Part shown: one piece after another, positions 29,518 through 37,917 of the stretch
Position numbering within the stretch: the first letter of the stretch is position 1
How the letters are laid out: the number at the start of each line of letters is the position of its first letter
NCBI RefSeq assembly: GCF_028331445.1
Contig: NZ_JAQMHX010000014.1
Location: forward strand, 46,057 to 110,056
DNA length: 64,000 nucleotides
Source: Candidatus Phyllobacterium onerii
Lineage (GTDB): Bacteria; Pseudomonadota; Alphaproteobacteria; Rhizobiales; Rhizobiaceae
Direction of reading: 5' to 3'
Notes under the pieces: model-generated
Told to the model about the DNA's origin: nothing
The model's input: only the letters and a program-made list of their open reading frames with translations
Databases searched by the model: none
Position numbers and translations under genes: made by a program

Positions 29518-30533
29518 AGCTCGCCTCCCTGGACAACGGTACCCGCGACGGCAAGCTCGTCCTCGTGTCGCGCGACCTGACGCGCTATACCGACGCTTCG
29601 TTTCTCGCGCCGACCCTGCAATCGGCGCTCGACGATTGGGCGCGTATAGCACCGCATCTGGAAGCCCTTGGCAAAAGTCTTGAGCTTGGTGCGGTCCCCA
29701 TCGGCCGCTTCCACGAACATGAGGCAATGGCGCCATTGCCGCGCGCCTATCAATGGGCGGATGGTTCGGCCTATGTCAATCACGTCGAACTGGTGCGCAA
29801 GGCGCGCGGCGCCGAGATGCCAGAGAGCTTCTGGACCGATCCTCTGATCTATCAAGGCGGCTCCGACAGTTTCCTCGGACCCCGCGAACCGATCCGCATG
29901 GCCGACGAGGCCTATGGCATTGACATGGAAGGGGAGGTCGCCGTCGTTGTCGAGGACGTGCCAATGGGTGCGAGTGTCGACGAGGCACGTGATGCAATCC
30001 GCCTTGTCATGCTGGTCAATGATGTCAGCCTGCGCGGGCTTATCCCCGCGGAACTCGCGAAAGGTTTCGGGTTTTTCCAGTCCAAACCATCATCGGCGTT
30101 TTCGCCCGTTGCCGTGACCCCCGATGAACTGGGCGAAGCCTGGGACGGCAACAAGGTGCACCTGCCATTGCATGTCGACCTCAACGGCAGGCCGTTCGGC
30201 CGCGCCAATGCCGGTATCGACATGACCTTCGATTTTCCGACGCTGATCGCCCATGCCGCCAGGACGCGGCCGCTTGGTGCGGGTACGATCGTCGGCTCCG
30301 GCACGGTCTCCAACAAGCTCGACGGTGGACCGGGCCAGCCCGTCGAGGAGGACGGGGCGGGCTATTCCTGCATAGCAGAAATCCGCATGATCGAGACCAT
30401 CCGGGAAGGCGCTCCGCAGACGCCATTCCTGCGTTTCGGTGATCTTGTGCGGATCGAGATGAAGGACCCTTATGGTCATTCGATCTTCGGCGCCATCGAG
30501 CAGCAGGTGATCAATTACGGGCGTGAAGCATGA
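29514..30533 (+). CDS. fah: Fumarylacetoacetate hydrolase family protein
   Basis: 339-residue FAH-fold hydrolase that splits fumarylacetoacetate to fumarate and acetoacetate. The metal-binding FAH core is seen in [35 protein letters not shown] near residue 140 (acidic ligands), [20 protein letters not shown] near 165, [20 protein letters not shown] near 190 and [16 protein letters not shown] near 260. This shorter form is the one found next to hmgA in many Proteobacteria. Its start and stop overlap hmgA and maiA (ATGA on both sides), forming one coupled operon. Confidence 0.92.
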   Translation: MKLASLDNGTRDGKLVLVSRDLTRYTDASFLAPTLQSALDDWARIAPHLEALGKSLELGAVPIGRFHEHEAMAPLPRAYQWADGSAYVNHVELVRKARGAEMPESFWTDPLIYQGGSDSFLGPREPIRMADEAYGIDMEGEVAVVVEDVPMGASVDEARDAIRLVMLVNDVSLRGLIPAELAKGFGFFQSKPSSAFSPVAVTPDELGEAWDGNKVHLPLHVDLNGRPFGRANAGIDMTFDFPTLIAHAARTRPLGAGTIVGSGTVSNKLDGGPGQPVEEDGAGYSCIAEIRMIETIREGAPQTPFLRFGDLVRIEMKDPYGHSIFGAIEQQVINYGREA

Positions 30534-31174
30534 ACGGCATCGTCCTTTACGACTACTGGCGCTCATCCGCCAGCTATCGGGTGCGTATCGCGCTCAATCG
30601 TCTCCGTCTCGAATATGAAACCGTGCCGGTCAATCTCCTCAAGGACGAACACAAGGGTGCCGACAATCTCAGCCGTAACCCGCAAGGTCTCGTTCCAACG
30701 CTCGCCATGGACGGGCGGATGATGACCCAGTCACTGGCGATCATCGAATATCTTGATGAGATCTATCTGGACGCAGGTTTCCTGCCGCAGGAACCGGCAG
30801 GACGGCAGCGGGTGAGGGCACTTTCCTATGCCATAGCCATGGAGACCCATCCGGTCTGTAACATGGGTGTGATGGCCCACATCTTGTTTTTGACTGAAGG
30901 TGGCGACAAGGTCCGCATCGCCTGGATGCGCAAGTTTATCGCCGAGGGCCTTTCCGCATTCGAGGCGATGCTGCACCATCCGGATACGGGAAAATTCTGC
31001 CACGGCAACACGCCCGGCATGGCAGATTTCTGTCTCGTTCCCCAAGTTTACAATGCCAAACGCTGGGGTGTTAAAACGAGCGGCTTCAAACGCATAAGCG
31101 CAATCGTCAAACGGTGCAGGGCTATCGACGCCTTCGCAGCGGCGCATCCGGACAAGGTAAAACAGGACCTCTGA
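30530..31174 (+). CDS. maiA: Maleylacetoacetate isomerase (zeta-class GST)
   Basis: 214 residues. Converts maleylacetoacetate to fumarylacetoacetate with glutathione. The zeta-class motif appears as YWRSSASYRVRIALNRLRL near residue 8 (Ser-Ser-x-x-Ser for glutathione activation), then NPQGLVPTLAMDGRMMTQSL and AIIEYLDE near 65. The C-terminal helical domain holds TGKFCHGNTPGMADFCLVPQ near 150. It overlaps the fah gene by ATGA and is the last gene of the hmgA operon; the converging PIN toxin gene ends 10 bp away. Confidence 0.95.
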   Translation: MNGIVLYDYWRSSASYRVRIALNRLRLEYETVPVNLLKDEHKGADNLSRNPQGLVPTLAMDGRMMTQSLAIIEYLDEIYLDAGFLPQEPAGRQRVRALSYAIAMETHPVCNMGVMAHILFLTEGGDKVRIAWMRKFIAEGLSAFEAMLHHPDTGKFCHGNTPGMADFCLVPQVYNAKRWGVKTSGFKRISAIVKRCRAIDAFAAAHPDKVKQDL

Positions 31175-31184
31175 AGATGCAGGG

Positions 31185-31562
31185 TCAGAGTACCATAACG
31201 TCATACTGACGAAATATCGTATCCGATGTCAGGATCGTGAGATTCTCGACCTGCGCCTGAGCAATGAGGAGCCGATCAAATGGATCTCGATGGTGATCGC
31301 CGAGGTGTTCCGTACGCGCAGCATGTCGTTCATTGACTGAGAGAAATGGAATATTACGCGATTTCACTGCATCGACGATATCGCCGTTCAGGAAAAGCTT
31401 ACCCAACGCTCGCTTGATGGCGATCTCCCATATAGACACAGCGCTCACAATGAGGTCTTCACCTTGATGCAGTATTTCCCTCTGCCGTATGGAAAGTCTG
31501 GGATCATCACTGACGGCCCACAGCAATACGTGCGTATCGATAAGATAGAGCGGACGGCTCAC
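31185..31562 (-). CDS. PIN domain toxin (VapC family) paired with Phd-type antitoxin
   Basis: 125 residues. PIN motifs: LYLIDTHVLLWAVSDDPRLS at the N-terminus (first Asp), VSAVSIWEIAIKRALGKLFL near residue 42 (Glu), and HHRDPFDRLLIAQAQVEN near 92 (Asp pair). I take the GTG at 31562 because it forms a GTGA overlap with the antitoxin stop; an ATG at 31580 would overlap by 22 bases. This subgroup typically pairs with Phd/YefM antitoxins, as here. It sits between maiA and hppD, inside the tyrosine catabolic cluster. Confidence 0.9.
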   Translation of the reverse strand: MSRPLYLIDTHVLLWAVSDDPRLSIRQREILHQGEDLIVSAVSIWEIAIKRALGKLFLNGDIVDAVKSRNIPFLSVNERHAARTEHLGDHHRDPFDRLLIAQAQVENLTILTSDTIFRQYDVMVL

Positions 31563-31789
31563 TTCACATACTCGTCCCACTCGGGACCAAGTTTATCGAA
31601 ATCATCGGATATTTCTATCTGCCCCTTCATTGCGCCTATCAAACTACCAGGCTTTTTATGCGGATCAGACAAGGGGGAAATCGTGGCAACAGCTTTGCCA
31701 TGTCGTGTGAGCACGATCTCCTCGCCCGACTGCGCGCGGGTAATCAGTTCAGAAAATTTCGCTTTGGCTTCAGCGATAGAGATGTTCAC
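31559..31789 (-). CDS. Phd/YefM-type antitoxin
   Basis: 76 residues. NISIAEAKAKFSELITRAQS followed by GEEIVLTRHGKAVATISPL is the classic Phd/YefM DNA-binding domain; the C-terminal DDFDKLGPEWDEYVK would bind the toxin. I choose the GTG at 31789, with GGAG seven bases upstream. The ATG at 31810 lies inside the palindrome at 31801-31824 and would add seven residues not typical of the family. The stop overlaps the toxin start (GTGA). Confidence 0.87.
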   Translation of the reverse strand: MNISIAEAKAKFSELITRAQSGEEIVLTRHGKAVATISPLSDPHKKPGSLIGAMKGQIEISDDFDKLGPEWDEYVK

Positions 31790-31800
31790 AGCAAAACTCC

Positions 31801-31824
31801 TTATGACCATAATTTAGGTCATAA
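31801..31824. promoter_or_regulatory. Palindromic operator candidate of Phd-VapC operon
   Basis: TTATGACC and GGTCATAA form perfect 8-bp arms around an 8-nt AT-only spacer, 12 bp upstream of the chosen antitoxin start. Phd-type antitoxins repress their own promoters at such palindromes. Confidence 0.65.
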
Positions 31825-31847
31825 TTGAGTCGAATACAACCGTCGAA

Positions 31848-32960
31848 CTACTCCGCCGCTGCGATTTTTATCACGCCACGGCGAATCTGATCCTCCTCGA
31901 TCGACTCGAACAAAGCGCGAAAATTGCCTTCGCCAAAGCCTTCGTCCCCCTTGCGCTGGATGAACTCGAAGAAAATCGGTCCGATTACCGCCTTTGAGAA
32001 AATCTGCAGCAAGATCTTCGTCATACCGCCATCGACAACGCCTTCTCCGTCGATGAGAATGCCGTGCTTCTTCATCCGCTCGATCGGCTCATCATGGCCG
32101 TTTACACGGTCATGCGATTTCTCATAATAGGTCTCTGGCGGTCCGGGCATGAACTTCAACCCGTTATCGGCGACTTTGTCGGTCGCGTCAAAGATCGCCT
32201 CCGTCCCGACGGCGATGTGCTGGATCCCTTCGCCCTTATACTTGCGCAAATATTCCTCGATCTGACTTTTGTCGTCGGTCGATTCATTCAGCGGGATGCG
32301 GATCTTGCCGCAAGGCGAGGTGATCGCGCGCGAAACCAGACCGGTAAATTTGCCGGCAATATCGAAGAAATGGATCTGCTTGAAACCGAAGAGTTCGCGA
32401 TAGAACGCCCACCATTTGTCCATGTTGCCGCGATAGACATTGTGGGTGAGGTGGTCGAGATAATAGAAACCGACACCTTCCGGCTTTGGATCGCGCTCGC
32501 CCAGCCATTCGAACTCCGCATCGTAGACCGAGCCCTTGTCGCCATAGGTTTCGATGAAATACAGCAGCGATCCGCCGATACCGACGATCGCCGGAACATC
32601 GAGTGTCTTGTCGTCGCCCTTATAGGGTGTCGCGCCCTTGGCAACCGCATGGTTGTAGGCGTGCTTGGCATCGACTACCCGCCAGGCCATGGAAGGGGCG
32701 CAAGGGCCATGCTTGTCGACGAACTTCGTCGCATGGGAACCCGGCTCGGCATTGAGAATGTAATTGATGTCGCCCTGGCGCCAGACGGCGATGTTCTTGG
32801 TCTTGTGGCGGGCCACAGGCACATAACCCATGCGCGCAAACAGCTCTTCCAGTTTCTCCGGCTCCGGATGAGAGAATTCAACGAATTCGAACCCGTCTGT
32901 TCCAGCGGGGTTATCCTTGCTGATCGTGGCTTTCGGTGCGTCGTGCGGAAACGGGCCCAT
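31848..32960 (-). CDS. hppD: 4-hydroxyphenylpyruvate dioxygenase
   Basis: Forms homogentisate from 4-hydroxyphenylpyruvate; feeds HmgA. 370 residues. Two VOC domains are visible. The iron ligands of the C-terminal domain are in YLDHLTHNVYRGNMDKWWAF near residue 170 (His), GEGIQHIAVGTEAIFDATD near 250 (His) and GPIFFEFIQRKGDEGFGEGN near 330 (Glu, with the FxEGNFxALFESIE end). The ATG at 32960 has GGAGGATG eight bases upstream; the frame is open to 33173 but that would cover the divergent regulator. It is on the opposite strand from the hmgA operon. Confidence 0.96.
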   Translation of the reverse strand: MGPFPHDAPKATISKDNPAGTDGFEFVEFSHPEPEKLEELFARMGYVPVARHKTKNIAVWRQGDINYILNAEPGSHATKFVDKHGPCAPSMAWRVVDAKHAYNHAVAKGATPYKGDDKTLDVPAIVGIGGSLLYFIETYGDKGSVYDAEFEWLGERDPKPEGVGFYYLDHLTHNVYRGNMDKWWAFYRELFGFKQIHFFDIAGKFTGLVSRAITSPCGKIRIPLNESTDDKSQIEEYLRKYKGEGIQHIAVGTEAIFDATDKVADNGLKFMPGPPETYYEKSHDRVNGHDEPIERMKKHGILIDGEGVVDGGMTKILLQIFSKAVIGPIFFEFIQRKGDEGFGEGNFRALFESIEEDQIRRGVIKIAAAE

Positions 32961-33002
32961 ATCATCCTCCATGCGGTAGCCGCCATTATCGCGTAAACCG
33001 CC

Positions 33003-33061
33003 TGCAATGTGCTTGCATTTAGACGCTCGATAGGCGTATATTTTGCATGTTCCGTGCAAAA
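33003..33061. promoter_or_regulatory. Lrp/AsnC-type operator candidates between hppD and its regulator
   Basis: Two inverted repeats share the TTGCA core: TGCAA-N5-TTGCA at 33003-33017 and TTTTGCA-N7-TGCAAAA at 33041-33061. Further TTGCAAA/TGCA elements follow up to the regulator start. Repeated, evenly spread sites are what Lrp-type octamers bind. They lie in the 121-bp divergent region. Confidence 0.6.
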
Positions 33062-33081
33062 ATATTGCAAAGGATGCACAT

Positions 33082-33543
33082 ATGCAGCAACTTGATCCAT
33101 CTGACCGCAAAATTCTCACTTGCCTGCAGGAAGATGGGAGGCTGACCAACAACGAGCTTTCCGAGCGCATCAACCTCTCGCCATCGCAATGTTCGCGCCG
33201 GCGATCGCGGTTGGAAGAAGAAGGATATATTCGCGGCTACCGCGCGGAGATCGACCGGGAAAAGCTTGGCCTCGGTATCGTCAACATCATCTCTGTAACA
33301 CTGGCGACGCACAACCGGGACAACGCGCAACGCTTTTCAGAACTCATCTCGAAACTGCCTCAGGTCATGGAAGCCCATGCTCTGACTGGCGAGATGGATT
33401 ATTTCATCAAAGTGGTGACACCGGACCTGCGCGGACTTTCGACTTTCGTCAACGAGGTTCTGCTACCGCATGAATCCGTCCAGCATGTCAAAACCGCCAT
33501 CGTGCTCGATACGCTGAAGGAGGACGGCCGCTTGCCGATATGA
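33082..33543 (+). CDS. Lrp/AsnC family transcriptional regulator
   Basis: 153 residues. The N-terminal helix-turn-helix reads LDPSDRKILTCLQEDGRLTN and NNELSERINLSPSQCSRRRS, and the C-terminal RAM effector domain contains MEAHALTGEMDYFIKVVTPD and FVNEVLLPHESVQHVKTAIV. ATG 33082 is used. Lrp-type proteins sense amino acids; being divergent from hppD, control of tyrosine breakdown by tyrosine or phenylalanine is the likely role. Phd/VapC and hmgR lie on the other side of hppD. Confidence 0.92.
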   Translation: MQQLDPSDRKILTCLQEDGRLTNNELSERINLSPSQCSRRRSRLEEEGYIRGYRAEIDREKLGLGIVNIISVTLATHNRDNAQRFSELISKLPQVMEAHALTGEMDYFIKVVTPDLRGLSTFVNEVLLPHESVQHVKTAIVLDTLKEDGRLPI

Positions 33544-33559
33544 GGATGCCTTAGAAGCC

Positions 33560-34276
33560 CTAGAGAAACAGCGCCTTCCTCACCATCGGATAGACCCGGG
33601 CATGGCCGAGCATATAGGCGGTAATTGTTTGCGCGTCGAACAATCCATGAAAGGCACGGCCGAGAATGTTCAACCCGCCGGTATAAGCGCCGAAAGCCGG
33701 CATGATCATGCGCGAGCGGTCGCTGACGAAGCAGCGGCGCTGCACCGCCTGCCCGCGCCGCACCACCTTTGCCGCCGGGTGCAAATGTCCTGCTATCTCG
33801 CCCGCGAAAGGAGATTTCGACGGCTCGTGGCGGAAGACCAGATTGCCGAGTGCCAGCTCTGTGAATGTCTCGCCCGGCAAATCCGCCGGATGTTCCGGGT
33901 CATGATTGCCGGTGATCCAGATCCATTCGCGCCCAGCCATCAATGCGGCGAGTTCCGCCGCATAGAGTGCGGGCAGGCGCGCTGCCGCTTGACCATCGTG
34001 AAAACTGTCGCCGAGGCTTATCACGCAGGTCGGGTTGTAGCGCGCGATTATCTTCGCAAGCGCGGCAAGCGTCGTCGCCGTGTCGTATGGCGGCAGCAGC
34101 ATGCCGCGCCGGGCAAATGACGAGCCCTTTTCAAAATGCAGGTCCGAGACAACGAGGATGCGGTCACTTTCGAGATAAAGTGCACCCGACGGATCGCAAA
34201 CGCCGCTGTGCCCGGCGACAGTCACTTCGGCTGCACCATGCAAGGCTGTCTTGATCGTCTGAAACACCGGCGTCAT
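33560..34276 (-). CDS. pdeM: Ligase-associated metallophosphoesterase/endonuclease PdeM (MPE)
   Basis: 238 residues. Calcineurin-type metallophosphoesterase motifs in order: VVSDLHFEKG near residue 42 (D-x-H), LGDSFHDG near 87 (GD), WITGNHDPEH near 118 (GNHD) and AGHLHPAAK near 160 (GHxH). The family is a manganese-dependent single-strand DNA endonuclease always found near an ATP-dependent ligase and Lhr-core helicase. Its start overlaps the helicase stop (ATGA), confirming the association. It is the fourth member of the repair set at 33.5-39.5 kb. Confidence 0.93.
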   Translation of the reverse strand: MTPVFQTIKTALHGAAEVTVAGHSGVCDPSGALYLESDRILVVSDLHFEKGSSFARRGMLLPPYDTATTLAALAKIIARYNPTCVISLGDSFHDGQAAARLPALYAAELAALMAGREWIWITGNHDPEHPADLPGETFTELALGNLVFRHEPSKSPFAGEIAGHLHPAAKVVRRGQAVQRRCFVSDRSRMIMPAFGAYTGGLNILGRAFHGLFDAQTITAYMLGHARVYPMVRKALFL

Positions 34277-36792
34277 TTATGATCCATCATTTCCCGGGTC
34301 AGTTCGTCGGCGATCTCTTCCAGAAGCGTCTCATGCGCTTCACCGGGGACACGTTCCTTGCCTATCTCCATCATCACGGGAACGGCAAAAGGCGAGATCT
34401 GGTCGAGGTTCTTGTGAACGATATGACCCTTGATTCGGCTTAGCATATCGCTCAGACGCCGAATGTCGAGAAGACCTGTTGCGGCATCGGCGCGCGTCGC
34501 CTTAATGAGGATGTGATCGGGCTCGTGCTCACGCAGCACGTCGTAGATCAGGTCGGTGGAAACGGTCACCTGTCGTCCGGATTTTTCCTGTCCGGGATGA
34601 CGTTTTTCAACCAAGCCGGAGATAAGCGCGCAATTGCGAAAAGTGCGCTTCAGCATGAAACTCTCCGACAGCCATGTTTCGAGATCGTCACCGAGCATGT
34701 CCTCGTCGAAGAGCTCCGAAAGCGGCAATTCGCCATTTTTGAACATCCGCCCCATGTCGCGCAGACCCCAGATCGATACGGCATAGTCGGTGGCGATAAA
34801 GCCGAGCGGCCGCGCCTTGGCGCGTTCCAGCCGGCGGGTGAGCAGCATGCCCAGCGTCTGATGTGCCAGCCTACCCTCGAACGGATATATCACCATGTAA
34901 GACCGCTCGCCACGCGGGAAGGTTTCGACAAGCAGACTGCCCGGCTGCGGCAGCACGGATTTTTCCTTCTGGATACGCAGCCAGTCGCTGACCTGGTCAG
35001 GCAAGGCGCCCCAACGGGCGGGATCAGCCAATATACCGCGAACCTGATCGGCGAGATAAGTGGTCAGAGGAAACTTGCCGCCCGCATAGGATGGTATTTT
35101 GGCATCGAACCCTTCCGCATTGGTGACGATGCATTCATTCTCGCGAATGCCTTCGAAACGTAGTACGCGTCCGGAAAAGAAGAATGTCTCACCCGGGCTC
35201 AGTGCTTCGATAAAATGCTCCTCCACCTTGCCGAGCACTGGTCCGCCTCTCACGTTTGCGCCTTTCCCCCGCTGGCGGGTGAGCCGGACATTGAGGCTTG
35301 GCGCCTCGATAATGGTGCCGACATTCAACCTGTACTGCTGGGCAAAGTGCGGGTGGGTCACACGCCAGGTGCCATCCGCGGTCTGCTTGATCTTGGCGAA
35401 GCGTTCATAGCTTTTCAGCGCATACCCGCCAGTCGCGACGAAATCGACGATGCGATCGAAGGTTTCACGAGGCAGCGCCGCGTAGGGCAGGGCGGTGGTG
35501 ACTTCAGCGTAGAGATCGTCTGCGCGGAACGGCTCGGCGCAGGCCATGCCGAGCACGTGCTGCGCCAGTACATCGAGCGAACCGTCACCCAGCGGTGGGG
35601 TATCCTGCGCACCGATATAATTGGCGTCCAGCGCCGCCTGACATTCCATCACCTCGAAGCGATTGGCCGGAACGAGGATCGCGCGCGAGGGTTCGTCCAT
35701 GCGATGGTTCGAACGGCCGATGCGCTGCGCGAGGCGGCTTGCGCCCTTGGGTGCCCCGACATGAATGACGAGATCGACATCGCCCCAGTCGATGCCGAGA
35801 TCGAGCGTCGATGTCGCGACCACCGCCCGCAAGGCATTGGCCGCCATGGCCTGCTCCACCTTGCGCCGCTTGCCAACATCGAGCGAGCCGTGATGCAGCG
35901 CAATCGGCATATTGTCGTCGTTCGCCATCCACAGATCATGAAACAGCCGCTCCGCCTGGCTGCGGGTGTTGACGAAGATCAGCGTCGTGCCATGCCGCTT
36001 GATCGCATCGTAGATGCCAGGCAGCGCATAGACAGCCGAATGCCCGGCCCACGGCACGTGATCGTCCGATTCGAGAATGGTGATGTGCGGTTTTGCGCCG
36101 CCCTCCACGGTGACAAGACTGGCCATTGGTGCACCGCCAGTTTGCGGCAGAAGCCAGCGCCGCAACCCATCCGGGTCGGCGACCGTGGCGGAAAGTCCTA
36201 TCGTTTGCACGCCGGGTTGCAAGCGCCGCAGCCGCGCCAGCCCGAGCGACAAGAGGTGGCCCCGTTTGGACGTAACGAGGGAATGCAACTCATCGAAGAT
36301 CACATAGCGCAGATCCTCGAAGAAGCGCCCGGCATCCTTGGCCGCGATCAGAAGTGCCAGCTGCTCGGGCGTCGTCAGCAATATGTCCGGCGGCGCCAGT
36401 TTCTGCCGTTGCCGTTTATAGGCCGGCGTATCGCCGGTGCGCGTCTCGAGCGAGATATCGAGGCCCATCTCCGAGATGGGTTTTTCCAGGTTGCGATGGA
36501 TATCGACAGCCAGCGCCTTCAGCGGCGAGATATACAGCGTATGGATGCCGCGGCTCGACGCATCGCTCTTGCCGCGCTGCGCCAGGTCGACCAGCGCCGG
36601 CAGAAATCCGGCCAGCGTCTTGCCCGCGCCTGTCGGTGCAATCAGGAGCGTCGAATTCCCATCTTGTGATTCCTGCACCAAGGCAAGTTGATGGGCGCGC
36701 GGCGACCAGCCCTTCGCCTGAAACCAATTCAGGAAGGACGGCGGCAGAAGAGGGGTGCCGATTTCGGCCAGGGGTGATTTGCTGATGCTCAC
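34273..36792 (-). CDS. Ligase-associated DEXH-box helicase (Lhr-core)
   Basis: 839-residue superfamily 2 3'-5' DNA helicase. Motifs: Walker A LIAPTGAGKTLAGFLPALVD near residue 52, LLTTPEQLALLIA, DExH box VIFDELHSLVTSKRGH near 165, FVNTRSQAERLF near 275 and motif VI QRIGRSNHRMDE near 358. The rest is the winged-helix and Lhr-specific DNA-translocating core. At this length it is the Lhr-core form without the long C-terminal extension of the 1500-residue Lhr. It is divergent from the exonuclease/ligase genes and overlaps pdeM. Confidence 0.95.
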   Translation of the reverse strand: MSISKSPLAEIGTPLLPPSFLNWFQAKGWSPRAHQLALVQESQDGNSTLLIAPTGAGKTLAGFLPALVDLAQRGKSDASSRGIHTLYISPLKALAVDIHRNLEKPISEMGLDISLETRTGDTPAYKRQRQKLAPPDILLTTPEQLALLIAAKDAGRFFEDLRYVIFDELHSLVTSKRGHLLSLGLARLRRLQPGVQTIGLSATVADPDGLRRWLLPQTGGAPMASLVTVEGGAKPHITILESDDHVPWAGHSAVYALPGIYDAIKRHGTTLIFVNTRSQAERLFHDLWMANDDNMPIALHHGSLDVGKRRKVEQAMAANALRAVVATSTLDLGIDWGDVDLVIHVGAPKGASRLAQRIGRSNHRMDEPSRAILVPANRFEVMECQAALDANYIGAQDTPPLGDGSLDVLAQHVLGMACAEPFRADDLYAEVTTALPYAALPRETFDRIVDFVATGGYALKSYERFAKIKQTADGTWRVTHPHFAQQYRLNVGTIIEAPSLNVRLTRQRGKGANVRGGPVLGKVEEHFIEALSPGETFFFSGRVLRFEGIRENECIVTNAEGFDAKIPSYAGGKFPLTTYLADQVRGILADPARWGALPDQVSDWLRIQKEKSVLPQPGSLLVETFPRGERSYMVIYPFEGRLAHQTLGMLLTRRLERAKARPLGFIATDYAVSIWGLRDMGRMFKNGELPLSELFDEDMLGDDLETWLSESFMLKRTFRNCALISGLVEKRHPGQEKSGRQVTVSTDLIYDVLREHEPDHILIKATRADAATGLLDIRRLSDMLSRIKGHIVHKNLDQISPFAVPVMMEIGKERVPGEAHETLLEEIADELTREMMDHK

Positions 36793-36900
36793 TGCAGCAA
36801 ATGTAGTTGTACGGACTCAAAGCGCCAAGACATTGTTTGTCAGGATTGTACGGAGCCAAATGCGGCCTATGTTCGTTAGGTCGTAAAATCGAGGAATGCC
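36793..36900. promoter_or_regulatory. Divergent promoter region of the repair cluster with direct repeats
   Basis: A 108-bp region between helicase and exonuclease genes. TTGTACGGA occurs at 36807-36815 and again at 36846-36854, each followed by a similar CTCAAAGCG/GCCAAATGCG tail. I see no alphaproteobacterial LexA box (GTTC-N7-GTTC), so SOS control is not supported. Confidence 0.45.
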
Positions 36901-37917
36901 GTGCTGAAACGTCCCGAAGCTCTGCTGTGTTCGACGCCTGCCGGCCTCTATTCCCCGGCCGGTGATTTCCATATCGATCCGGTTCGTCCCGTCGAGCGGG
37001 CATTGATCACCCATGGCCATTCCGATCATGCCCGCTCCGGTCACCGCAAGGTGATGGCGACGCAGCAGACGCTCGACATCATGGGCTTGCGCTACGGCGC
37101 AAATTTCGCCGGCGAAACACAGGCTGCAGAGCTTGGCAAATCCCTAGAAGTCAATGGTGTCAGCGTGAGTTTTCACCCGGCCGGCCATGTGCTCGGTTCG
37201 GCGCAGATCGCCGTCGAAAAAGATGGCATGCGCATCGTCGCCTCCGGCGATTACAAGCGCCGAGCCGATCCGACCTGCCTCGGTTTCGAGCCCGTCGCCT
37301 GCGATGTCTTCATCACAGAGGCGACCTTCGCACTGCCGGTCTTCCGCCATCCCGACAGCCGCGACGAAATCTCCAAGCTGCTCAAATCCGTCGAGCAGTT
37401 CCCAGAGCGCTCCCATCTCGTCGGCGCCTATGCGCTTGGCAAGGCGCAGCGGGTCATCCGCATGCTGCGCGATGCCGGCTATGACAGGACGATCTATATC
37501 CACGGCGCCCTTGAGAAGCTATGCAACTACTACCAGTCGCAAGGCATCGATCTTGGATCTCTGGCACCGGCGACCACCGAGAAGGGCAGCGTGCAGGATT
37601 TCGCCGGCGCCATTGTCATCGGGCCGCCCTCGGCCTTTCTCGATCGCTGGGCGCTGCGTTTTCCCGATCCGGTCTCGTGCTTTGCCTCGGGCTGGGTGCG
37701 AATTCGCCAGCGAGCACGCCAGGGCGGTGTCGAACTGCCGATCATTCTTTCCGACCATTGCGACTGGGACGAGTTGACCGGCACGATCACCGAGCTTGGA
37801 CCGCGCGAGGTCTGGGTCACCCACGGACGCGAGGAAGCGTTGGTGCGCTGGTGCGAACTGAACGATTTCGCCGCGCGGCCCTTGCACCTCGTTGGCTACG
37901 AAGACGAGGGCGATTGA
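36901..37917 (+). CDS. Ligase-associated exonuclease, metallo-beta-lactamase fold
   Basis: 338 residues of the MBL/beta-CASP class, related to SNM1/Artemis-like nucleases. The metal motif HGHSDHARSGH is near residue 38, SGDYKRRADPT near 112 supplies the Asp, and AGHVLGSAQI near 90 another His. Late motifs are YIHGALEKLC and LSDHCDWDEL with H in VWVTHGREEALVRW. Start is GTG with GAGG seven bases upstream. It ends immediately before the ligase ATG (37918), so the two are co-translated. In characterised relatives it is a 5'-3' DNA exonuclease acting with the ligase and helicase. Confidence 0.93.
   Translation: MLKRPEALLCSTPAGLYSPAGDFHIDPVRPVERALITHGHSDHARSGHRKVMATQQTLDIMGLRYGANFAGETQAAELGKSLEVNGVSVSFHPAGHVLGSAQIAVEKDGMRIVASGDYKRRADPTCLGFEPVACDVFITEATFALPVFRHPDSRDEISKLLKSVEQFPERSHLVGAYALGKAQRVIRMLRDAGYDRTIYIHGALEKLCNYYQSQGIDLGSLAPATTEKGSVQDFAGAIVIGPPSAFLDRWALRFPDPVSCFASGWVRIRQRARQGGVELPIILSDHCDWDELTGTITELGPREVWVTHGREEALVRWCELNDFAARPLHLVGYEDEGD

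Noticed and set aside
31848..33173. 441-codon version of hppD
   Set aside because: The first 71 codons would lie across the divergent AsnC/Lrp gene and its operators; ATG 32960 has a strong ribosome site and starts the conserved protein.
35215..36669. 484-codon open frame antisense to the Lhr-core helicase
   Set aside because: Shadow of the helicase gene; the helicase carries all SF2 motifs, the antisense frame none.
36793..36900. SOS (LexA) box before the repair genes
   Set aside because: No GTTC-N7-GTTC or GAAC-N7-GTTC pattern is present.
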